Shown here one piece after another: positions 39,501 through 51,500 of a stretch of DNA of 64,000 nucleotides. The DNA lies in assembly GCA_036873755.1 (NCBI GenBank), contig JAVTVY010018889.1, positions 1 to 64,000 on the forward strand, in the 5' to 3' direction. Made by a program: the position numbers and the translations under genes. Within the stretch, counting starts at the first letter, position 1. Every line of letters starts with the position of its first letter. The notes below the pieces were generated by a model. The model saw only the letters and a list, made by a program, of their open reading frames with translations, was not told the origin of the DNA and ran no database searches. Source of the stretch: Hanleya hanleyi. Its lineage: Eukaryota > Mollusca > Polyplacophora > Lepidopleurida > Hanleyidae.

Positions 39501-42500
39501 TTCTCCAGTTATAGCCAGATGAGCGCTACAGTGCCGTGGCACTATCTTTCCTCCTTAGAATTTATTTTACTCAAGAAAAACCTAAAAAATCATCCGTTTT
39601 TGTGACAGACGGGACAACTACACCATGCAGTAAATGTTTTCAATTATTTTGGAAATAATTACTTTAATTGTAAAATGGTATTCACTGTGGAACTTAGACA
39701 TGATGGTGTATTTAAAAAACAAAGAAACATTTTGTTGAGTTAAGTTTCTATGTCTGGAGGAAAATCATGAATTTGGTATACATTTTAGTAAAAAATGTTT
39801 TAGAATTTTACCCATATTCAAGTGCAGATTTTTAAAAACCTGACAGTTGCAGATGACAAAAAACCTGCTTTCTTGAAACTTTGATTAATATAGCTTAAAT
39901 AAAAATCACAAATAAATATGCTGATGGAAAGTGAAAATTTGTCACCCGTGCAACATTTATGTGGAAATGACTAGGTACGAACCATTTCATGTCACCACCT
40001 GTACACTCAGACTATGTCCATTATGTCAGACTGTAGTCCTAAAGACAGGTACGAACCACTTCATGTCACCACCTGTACACTCGGACTATGTCCATTATGT
40101 CAGACTGTAGTCCTAAAGACAGATAAGAACCACCTATTGCCACCACTTGTACACTCAAACCGTGTTCATTATATCAGACTGTAGTCCTAAAGACAGGTAA
40201 GAATCATTTCATGTCACCACTTGTACACTCAGACTATGTCTATTATGTCAGACTGTAGTCCTAAAGACAGGTAAGAATCATTTCATGTCACCACGTGTAC
40301 ACTCAGACTATGTCCATTATGTCAAACTGTAGTTCTAAATACAGGTAAGAACCACTTCATGTCACCACCTATACACACAGACTATGTCCATTATGTATGG
40401 CTCTAGTCATAAAGACAGGTAAGAACCACTTTTTGTTGCCACTTGTATACTCAGACTACAGTGAAACCTAGAAACCTATCTAAACAATGTAAATTGACCC
40501 TGGAAACACTGATAAACTCGCCGTCAGGAGGTCAGAAGATGGTGGACCTCATACTACTCCGCTCACAAGCCTAAACTCCCTACCAGACAGTCGGTCAAGG
40601 TGTTTCAATGTCATTGTCTTTCTTCCTTTAATTTCCTATTATCAGTCCTACTCAAGCAGAACTCGTCAAAAGGAAGATTCTTTTTTGAGGCGACAAATGG
40701 TCTGGTTAAAAATCACTGGCATTGTGTGCCTGTCACTCTTGAAACGCCATGTCAGGCATCATTCACTGTACATTCGGATGACCTCCCTCGATAAGTAATG
40801 TACTTGATGCCCCTGTGTTGGTTTAAACTCATCCAAACAATTTTGTCCTGCAAAATCTCACCCCAAAGTCTGTCTTATAATGACTCTTATTTCATTCTTT
40901 TGACACCATTCTTGGCAGATAAATTGTTCCAAGTGAGTTTGAACAGACATGTAAGTATCAGAGTACACCCATTCTTATGTTGTAATAAAACGGACAAACC
41001 ATCTCGGACATAAAGCAGGTGGTAAGCAACTATGTCCGGATGACCAGCTAAATGCCTCAGAGTAAAATTCTCTGCCGATAATGGACATCTTAATTTAGGT
41101 CTATGGTTAATATTTTCCAAAAGCAACTCCACCAGAACTGAACATATTGTAACACATGAACAACATTTATGTATTGTCAGTATCAGAATAAACAATATTA
41201 TTGCAACGCAACGTTCTGCTTCCTTCCATCAGCATCAGTGTCGTTATTTTAGTTGTCGGGTCGGTTCATGTTCGTACGACTGCCGCCATCGCAAACCCTG
41301 AGAAAACCGACATTTTTGCTCGGTCCAGTGGCCATTCGGTTAATCTAGGTTTCACTGTATTTCCATTATAGATGACTAGACCTAAGATAGGGTTTATAGT
41401 CTCTGGAAAGGGATTGTTTACTAGGACATGCAGGAAGTGGTATATACATAATAAAAAAATTATATCTTGTGGAGCATTTCACCCGAATTGGGCTATTTGA
41501 ATACATATGAACAACCCGTATTGTCAGCCTCTTTTGTGATGTCATTGAAGAGGTGGCATTATCATCATAGAATCCTATGTTGTAGAACACAGAATCTGTA
41601 TCATACATAGCAGGAATTGCTTTGTTGGTTGGTTGGTTGGTTCGTTTGTTTATTTTTCAGTTGTGTATTATGGTAACGGTAACCCCTGTAAATAATTCAA
41701 TCCCCCTATCAAGATAGTCACCCCCAACTTTGGGAACAAAATTCAATCGGCTATTCTAATAATTTTGTTCACCCTCTAAAATCAGTGAAATGACAAAGAA
41801 ATAATGGATTATATGCATGATTTTGAATCATTTCACTTATTGAAGCCCTGTGGGGCTCCCGGCGATTCACCTGGGGTGTCATCATGCACAGGTCATGGTA
41901 AGAATAGGCCTCCGCCCTTCAGAGAACTTGTCATAAGAGGCGACCGACTAGGGCACCCGTATGATTCCCGGGTGTGAAAAGGAATAGACCCCTACCCGTT
42001 CACTTATCAAAGCAAAGATTGAATGATTAGGGGGATTACCGTAATCGTATCATATTCCCACAGTTTCCAGTGTCCACCCACTTCACCAAATTAGGGGCTG
42101 GTTTGAATGGTCCCTCAAGTAAGGTTAACAGGTCAAAGTTCAAGCCTAGAGAGTGTGTCACATTTCCCATTCATGGACTGGCTGAGCAATTGTTGAATAG
42201 TTAAAATTGTTGAACAGACTTACTATTTTGTCCCTGTCAGGCCTGCTGAGCTCTCAGATGATAGAATAGTCATAACAGACTTATTATTTTCTCATTGCTA
42301 GGCCTGCTGAGCCCTCGGATGAAATGGTGCTCTGCTCCTTACAAGTTGATGCCAATGGTGTGCTGGCTATTCGACCAGACTTCAACAAAGGGAGGAAACC
42401 TTATGTCATTGAAACAACCAGTATGGGTAGAGGTGCGTGATTACTGAAGCTAAACCATCTTTGAAAGTATACCATGACATTTTTTCCTTGAAGAGTATAA

Positions 42501-45500
42501 CAATCATATCAACCTTTTCACCACCATAGTAAATTATAGTTATGGTAGCCTGGCTACCTAAATAGCGCACATCTGCTACTCGGTGCAGTAAAAAAAACAA
42601 AAAACGGGTGGGATCCAAACGCAAATTATAGAAAATATTGAAAATTCTAAAATACAGGCAAATTTGGTAGGTTTTGACTCGATTATGATGCTTATTTTAT
42701 GAGAATTTTCCCTTAAAATGTCACATTGATTTTAAAGCTAAAAATAAATTAAAAAAATTCAATAATGCTCTCTATTTTGGGACATCTTTTATATTGGCAC
42801 GACCATAAACATTGTGTCCAGCATTCAATTTCAAGCCCTGGATGGTCTTCAGAAGGTATGCATGAACATTGTGTTCCCATATTAATTGTGTTCTCCAAGC
42901 CACGTTGTGTTTTACTCTTGTCTTCAAAGATAATCTCTCTATGAAATGTGTTCTCCAAACTTTTTTCTGTTCACAGATGTCTTTGAGTTCACAATAGAAC
43001 ATTCATCAAAACCTATGAACAGGTATGAACTTTTGACACCTACAAAGTGGAAAATAGATTAAACCTGAGATATTCAATCTGGGAATAAACTATAATAGAA
43101 CATGAATATATATTATATTCAGAATATATGAGGAATTCAGAAACTGTTAACAAATAACAAAATATATTGCAGAATTTCTGACTGGATTTAAGTGAAATAA
43201 TACATGTGTTAACAACTATTTTATATTTTCAGACAAGAACAGGATAGAGAAAATAAAATGTATAGAGAGGTAAGCTTATTATATATTTTTAGGTGGATAT
43301 ATTTAGATGTTTCTATTAAAAGTCCAAAAGTTGCCATACATATAAAGAATTGACTTGCAGCAAGACTGAAGTTTTCTGATTGTCCCCCGACGCCCGAAGG
43401 GCTAAAGGGGGACTATAGTATTGGGGTCCGTCCGTCCGGGCGTCCGTCTGGGCGTGCGTCCGTCCGACTTTGTTTCCGGACAATAACTTCTGAAAAACTT
43501 AACGGATTCCTTTCAGATTTGGTTTGTGGGTACCCCGCCCCAAGATCTTGCTTGGGATTGTTTTTTGCACCGATCCGCCCATAGGTGGCGCCACCTGGGG
43601 GCAAAGTTAAAATTTTGTTTCCGGACAATAACTTCAGAAAAACTGAATGGATTCTTTTCAAATTTGGTATGTAGGTACCTCGCCTCAAGATCTTGCTTGG
43701 GATTGTTTTTCGCACCGATCCGCCTTTAGGTGGCGCCACCTGGGGGCAAAGTTAAAATTTCGTTTCCAGACAATAACTTCTGAAAAACTGAACAGATTCC
43801 GTTCAGATTTGGTTTGGGTACCTCGCCCCAAGATCTTGCTTGGGATTGTTTTTTGCACCGATCCGCCCATAGGTGGCGCCACCTGGGGGCAAAGTTAAAA
43901 TTTGTTTCTGGACAATAACTCTAGGATGCTGTACACTGTTTCGAACAAAAAACGAGGGAGTATCCCGATGTTGTTGAGGTCACAGGCTGGGATTCCCCTC
44001 AAAACTTGATTTTTAAAATTGAAAATGCCATTTTTTTAGATTGTATTCATATAAATTCAGCCCAAAGATTGATAGAAAATCAGAATGGATGAATTCAGAT
44101 TTTTTTTTCCAAATTAGTGGTGGATTGGTGATGACACCATGCACTTCGGAACGAGGCTATCATTTTGGGCGCCATTTTTGTAACTCTGACAGATGACAGA
44201 TCACAGTGAAATCCAGCTGGCGATGATAGAGAAATTTCCACTTTTTTGAAAGCTACTGGCGTTACTTGACAGAGTCGTAGTGAATATAAACATCTCATTT
44301 GCGTAGTGGATACATGAGCCGTCAGCGGAAGTTGATGTATTTTGTGGAAAATGAGCCCACATATCGGCGTTGTTGTTGTTGTTGAATACAGGTCAGTGAG
44401 TCAATTTTTTTTTTCAACGCTTAGATGTTTTGGTCTGAAAATATTCCTGAGATACATAGAAATATTTTGATATATGAAATATGAATAGGCTCTGTGTTTA
44501 GGTCCTCCTCTGAGCGAGGCCCTAAATGTAGGCCTTTTCACAGCAGTCTCCCAACATGTTATAGGTAACTGCCCCCTTATAGAATGAGGATTACTGAGGT
44601 TAATTTGAAAATATTTTGCAGATGCACAGAAAATCATGAAGAATAATTTTTTCAATTCATTTTATTATTTTGGCCAGCCATATTTGCTTCTGCTGTAGTA
44701 TTTCAAGATATTTGAGAGCCTCTGTCAACATTCTGTGAAACAATCATTTACAGCCATGCATGAGACTTGCTACATGTACAACATATCTCTTTTATAGGTT
44801 TGGAAACACTATGACTTCCCTCCCTTCCACTGTAACAGTCTCGGCTTCAATGACAATTTCAGATAGAAAATCCTCCCATGTCTGGCTCTTTGAATAATGA
44901 CATCCATTCATTGCTAATAGTCTCTCCCCCCCCCGTCTCACCCCCCCCCCCTCAGTCTCACTCATTCCACTCACCCCCTGAAGCTTGACTTAAACATGAA
45001 CTTTATATTTGAGCAACATCTAAATTTCAGATTTCCTTTCATAGTTCTGAATTTCTAATATGACCGTTTCAACATGACAAATGTGTATGACAGATTTTAC
45101 ACAGACAAAGAGTCTTTCTACTAAGAATACTAATTAGCTTCTTTCCTGATGAGCATGGTGGTCATGTATGGTTTGGTACATGTACTAAACACAAGGATGG
45201 ATATCCTAATTCGAGTTGATTTTCGAGGCAAGAAACAAGCATTTACTGCCCAGACGCAGACTCAGAGAACTCGTTCCATTAGAAATTGTCCATTTATGAC
45301 TACCGTACGGTACTTAATGGCCATCTTTGCTTCATCTTTCCCCCCCCCCCCCCAAACAGCAATGTTCCCCCTCAAGTATCCAGCCGCACCTGAATCTACA
45401 TGTATTCTGTGTGTGTGATGTGCATTCCACACCCCCCTTTCAATTGTTTGCCAATTACCTGACCCTGGCACATGCAGATAACCTTTGATCTTTGTATGGT

Positions 45501-48500
45501 GCTCCCACCTCACCACCACCACCACCACCACCTAACCCTTTTAGCCTGACAGAGTACATGTACATGTAACAAAATAATACTTGTATATTTCATAGTTTAT
45601 GTCTCATTGTGACATGGTTACCATACATGTACTCCTTTATGGTGAATACAATTTGTACTATATGGTTTTCTTCTACACAACAGTACATGTACACTTGAAC
45701 AGCTGATAGCTTATGATACATTGGCGGCATTATCTTGTGACGTCATCTCTTTGAATGACATCATTGCACTTGCATTGTTGCAATATACTATTATGACGTG
45801 ACGTCATAACAAAATGACTTGTGTTGTGACATCACAATACATGTATAAACTTATGTCGGTTACATGTACACATAACTCAGGCTGCTAATTTACTTTGTTC
45901 ATGAATTATTCTCTATAATCAGATCCTGGTACATTTTCTCTGCAACATGTACATGTACTTGCATTACATGTATTCATGAATACATGATTACATGTTAAGA
46001 TAATGGTATTTCCAAATGAGTACCGTTGATAAGGTGAAAATCCATGATATGGGGTCGGTAGGGAATACTCAATATTTCGGTGAGATTTTAACCGATTTCG
46101 ATGCCAGATACACCAAACTGTTCAGAATTTCCTGCTTTATTTGCATAATAGATTAAAAGATATTTGAAAACAACTTTTCTGTTCTATAAGGATGCTGTAC
46201 ACTGTTTCGAACAAAAAACGAGGGAGTATCCCGATGTTGTTGAGGTCACAGGCTGGGATTCCCCTCAAAACTTGATTTTAAAATTGAAAATGCCATTTTT
46301 TTAGATTGTATTCATATAAATTCAGCCCAAAGATTGATAGAAAATCAGAATGGATGAATTCAGATTTTTTTTTCCAAATTAGTGGTGGATTGGTGATGAC
46401 ACCATGCACTTCGGAACGAGGCTATCATTTTGGGCGCCATTTTTGTAACTCTGACAGATCACAGTGAAATCCAGCTGGCGATGATAGAGAAATTTCCACT
46501 TTTTTGAAAGCTACTGGCGTTACTTGACAGAGTCGTAGTGAATATAAACATCTCATTTGCGTAGTGGATACATGAGCCGTCAGCGGAAGTTGATGTATTT
46601 TGTGGAAAATGAGCCCACATATCGGCGTTGTTGTTGTTGTTGAATACAGGTCAGTGAGTCAATTTTTTTTTTCAACGCTTAGATGTTTTGGTCTGAAAAT
46701 ATTCCTGAGATACATAGAAATATTTTGATATATGAAATAGGAATAGGCTCTGTGTTTAGGTCCTCCTCTGAGCGAGGCCCTAAATGTAAGCCTTTTCACA
46801 GCAGTCTCCCAACATGTTATAGGTAACTGCTCCCCTAGCAAAACTGAATGGATTCTTTTCAAATTTGGTATGTGGGTACCTCGTCTCAAGATCTTGCTTG
46901 GGATTGTTTTTTGCACCGATCCGCCCATAGGTGGCGCCACCTGGGGGCAAAGTTAAAATTTTGTTTCCGGACAATAACTTCAGCAAAACTGAATGGATTC
47001 TTTTCAAATTTGGTATGTGGGTACCTCGTCTCAAGATCTTGTTTGGGATTGTTTTTCGCACCGATCCACCTATGGGTGGCGCCACCTGGGGGCAAAGTTA
47101 AAATTTCGTTTCCGGACAATAACTTAAGAAAAAATGAACAGATTCTTTTCAAATTTGGTGTGTGGGTACCTCGCCTAAAGATCTCCCTTAGGATTGTTTT
47201 TCGTGCCGATCCGCTTTTAGGTGGCGCCACCTGGGGCAGAGTTAAAATTTTGTTTCCGGACAATAACCTTTGAAAAACTGAACAGATTCTTTTCAATTTT
47301 GGTGTATGGGTACCTCGTCTCAAGATCTCGCTTGGGATTGTTTTTCGCACCGATCTGCCTGTAGGTGGCACCACTTGGGGCCAAAGTTAAAAGTTTTGTT
47401 TCCAGACAATAACTTTACAAAAACTGAACGGATTCTTTTCAAATTTGGTGTGTAGGTACCTCGCCTCAAGATCTTGCTTGGGATTGTTTTTCGCACCGAT
47501 GCGCCCACAGGTGGCGCCACCTGTGGGCAAAGTTAAAATTTTGTTTCTGGACAATAACTTTAGAAAAAAGGATTCTTTTCAAATTTGGTGTGTGGTTACC
47601 TTGCCTAAAGATCTCCCTTAGGAGTGTTTTTCATGCCAATCTGCCTATAGGTGGCGCCACCTGCGGGCCAAGTTAAAAAAAATTTGATACAATATCTTCT
47701 AACGTCCTGGCCGCATTAGGAAAAGTTCAGTAATTGTGGGTACCTTGCCACTGGATCTCACTTCAGATTGCTCTGCATGCTGGGTACTGAAAGTTACGGT
47801 TCAAAGTCAAATCAATTGTTTCAACGTCGGGGGACTTGAACCCCTCGGGTTTTCATTGAATTTGTTACATTTCACTAATAAATGTAAGTGCGAATGATGC
47901 TCATTGGCTCACATGGGTTAGCATGGAGCCTATGTAATGCAACTCTTGTCTGTGTGTCTGTCTGTCCAGTTTTTCTTTGGGCCGGTTAAAGTTTTCTTCC
48001 CCTTGTCTGGATGGGCTAAAATGTTCTAGGTTTGCTAAATATACAGTATTACTGTGACACATTCATTAGTCCCCACTCCCAGGGAACTGAGACCCGCTCT
48101 CTATCACCCAAACTAAGCCTCGTCCCACCTCATAACTTCATATATTCTTACAGCTTACATCATTGTACACTTATTGGACACATCCATTACTCCTTGGGGG
48201 GAGGGGTAGTCCACACCTCCAGAGAGTGAACCTCAACTCCACCGTAGCTATCTCCCAAACTAAGCCTCACCCCATCCCATATCCTAATATATTCTGAAAG
48301 CTGACATCATTACATATTTATATGGGACACATCCTTTGCCCCTGGTAAGATATATAGTCCCCTCTCCCAGGGTTATCTTCGAAACTAAGCCTCACCCCAC
48401 TCCATAACCTCCTGTTTTGTGAAAGCTAACATCATTATACACCTATGGTACATAGAATTAGCAGATTTAATGTAGTAGTTCCAAAGTCTGCTTTGGCATT

Positions 48501-51500
48501 CTATTTTTTGCCCCAACAGCTGTCTCCCCTGTCAAGGTGTTTGTGGCAGAATTTGCTTGACCTGAATGTTGGGACACATCAATTAGACCAGGATGTTGCC
48601 CCTACTCTGAACTAAGCCTAGCCCCACCCCATAAAATTGTATATTCTGAAAGTTCAACTGGAGCTGTCACATAAAATTCTCTCCATCTATTCTAACACAA
48701 ACCAATTGTTACCTCTCAGCCCATAGGGCTGTGGGGTCTTGTCGTTGCCATGTACGTCCGGACGTCAACATTTTCTTGTCCACTGAATATCTGTAGATCT
48801 ATGAAGTCGGGCCTGACCAAACTTTGGTGAGAGCTTCCTGAATGTTGACTGATGAAATGATTAGATTTTCAGATGGCTATGATGATTTCATGATTTTTAA
48901 TTATTTTTTTTTATATTATTTATTGATGGCTTAGCTTTTGCACTGTTATCTATGCCCATCGGGAACCCTTGGTTGCATGTTTCATTGTGATTTTTGAAGG
49001 TTCCCTGATATAAGAAAGCCTGGTCCATTCAAGATTCATGAAAATCAGTGGATGGAACCCCCCCCCCCCAATTTCCATATATTCTGGGAGCTTACATGAT
49101 GCTACACTTGTTCAACCTATGCACCACCCTCGGGAGGATTTCCGCACCCCTGGGGCACTAAATGTTAAAGTTTAGGACTTTTTCCTATCCACAGCTTGTC
49201 AGCCTCATGTGATATGTATGAGATGCAGTGTACGTTGTTTTTTCACACACACACAAATGCTGAATCACCTAAAATGTATTTCTTTATAGTAAAATAAATA
49301 ACAGGTTGGTGACATTATTTAAGTACAAGAGGAAACATTTTTCTTCAATTTTGCTGTTGAATCATCTATTCCACATCATATGATTTATCCTAAAACTTTT
49401 GCATGAGCCATATTTGTGTCCACACATTTAACTGGTACAACATAATGCTTCAATTTCTGTCACCAAACATCTTACTGTACATGTATGTACCTTTAAAATG
49501 AGTGATTAGAAGAGCCCATTTTTAGCCTGACTCGGGGCAATTTTGAACCAGTTTGCATACCTGGAGTTTATGCCCCCCCAAATAATGATAATTAATGGTG
49601 GGCCTGTGTCAATCAGAGTGTTTCTATGCCATTAACTTGTTATCACACTTGTGCAATGCATAAATTGCCACTGATAAAGCTACACTTTCTTGCATGCTGT
49701 AATCCCAGCACACCACTCATGTGAAAACGAAGTCTATTATATACGGTACAGAAATCACACAAACTGTATCCGCAGGGCTGTATTTGGGGATTTTTTGGCA
49801 GGTTCCGATCCCAAACTCCTAGTTCCTTTTCGTAATTCATTATTGAGCATCCATTTTTTTTTGTGAATTCCGGCGCAAAGAGCCTGTGATCAATCACCAG
49901 GGTTCGTACGGGTCATGGAATTTCTGGAATATCATGTAAAAAAATGTTGCCTATTCCAGGTCCTGGAAAGTCAGGGAAATAAAGAATATTAAGCTTGGGT
50001 CAGGGAAAGTCATGAAATTTTGTATTTCTTGCTCTCAATATAATGTCCATCATGTATTTGTTTGAATTTCAATTTCTAAACTTGTCAAACGAAAATCGTG
50101 GTCGAAAAGAACTTGGGGTAAATCTAGAATTCTTTGGTAATTTCATACGGTGTTTACGTTATACGAAAACCACGGCAGAATATCGGAAACCTTTTGCCAC
50201 GTGGATCATTGACGATTATTTCGAGGTTCCCGAAATTACCGTATTCAAGAACGATAACTCTTGACGTCTTCTGTAGTGAAACGGTCGCCATTTTGTTTAT
50301 TCATCGAAGCGTGCAAGTGAAAAAAAAACCAGGCTAAACTAACAAAGCTTTAGGCTATGCCGGGAAAGTGCCGGTTCAACGATATCTGGCTAGAGAATGA
50401 GCTGTACGACGGGTGGTTGGCGCGAATTCCGAATTCCAGTCACCACTTGGATTGAACAGCACGGAGATTTATCTGTATGCCACAAGACTTGAGCTAACTT
50501 CATATACGCGAAGCGTATACGGAGATAATCTATCTACGGGGGAGCGGAAGTCGCTCAGTAAACTGAGGTCCGATGACTTGAATTATAGTTATCACCAAAT
50601 TGGATAAGAATAACACGACTGTTATTCTAGACAATGATCGGTATATAGCTGGAGCCTACGCTCAGCTGTATGACAACACTTATTACGTCGAAATCCCTGA
50701 GATCGACATCAACTCAACGCATAAAAAGGTGCTAAACCTAATGTGCCATACAATTGTCTAATGGGAACTTATTAGACAGGAATACCATCAACAGAAAAGA
50801 ACAGGAACGACTCAAGACAAGTAAACATATGAAATATGTTGAAAAATGTCGATAAGGATCTCGCGAAGCGAGATTGGTACTAGCCAAGACTAACATGAGA
50901 AACAACTCTATACTGAGGCGGTCCGATGACGACAACCTACTGATGTCCATACCCTCCGGCTTTTGCGTTTGGAAGAGGGAGAAATTTACACAGATCTTCG
51001 AAGCTAATTACTGACTCTACTGAATTCACTCGAAGAGGCAGAATGAAAACTATACAACTCACCAGAAACAACGATCCAAGAAAAGTAAACATATGAAATA
51101 TGTTGAGATATGTGGAAATTGCATTAGCCATGACATACATCAGAAACATCTCTAAACTGAGGCTGTCCCATGACGACATCTTACTGCTGCCCAAGGGTTT
51201 TTCTTCTATACCAACACCAGTCACTGAAAATAGGAATATTATTTCTGACTTCTAACGGATGATTAAAGAAGCGGAGAAACTTAAAGAAACTGCTACGCAA
51301 ATCGAAGATTTGATGGCTAACACCTTCCTGTATTAAAAGGCGGCCCCTGAAGAGAGATATGCCTGTGGAGTTATTGAAGATAACTCCCGAAATTATCACG
51401 AAACATTGCTCTGACGTATATATATACTACATATATTTACGGAACTGTGAATATGACCACAGTAAATATTCAGACAATGTCAGGTCAGAACATACCAGGA

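Noticed and set aside
45322..45540. Poly-C and CCACCACCACC stretches with a short overlapping ORF
   Set aside because: Simple sequence inside the noncoding part of the terminal-direct-repeat element.
46848..47374. ORFs of 141 and 162 codons on both strands
   Set aside because: They are products of the ~124-bp cores of pearl-like element P3; they repeat the same peptide and overlap on both strands.
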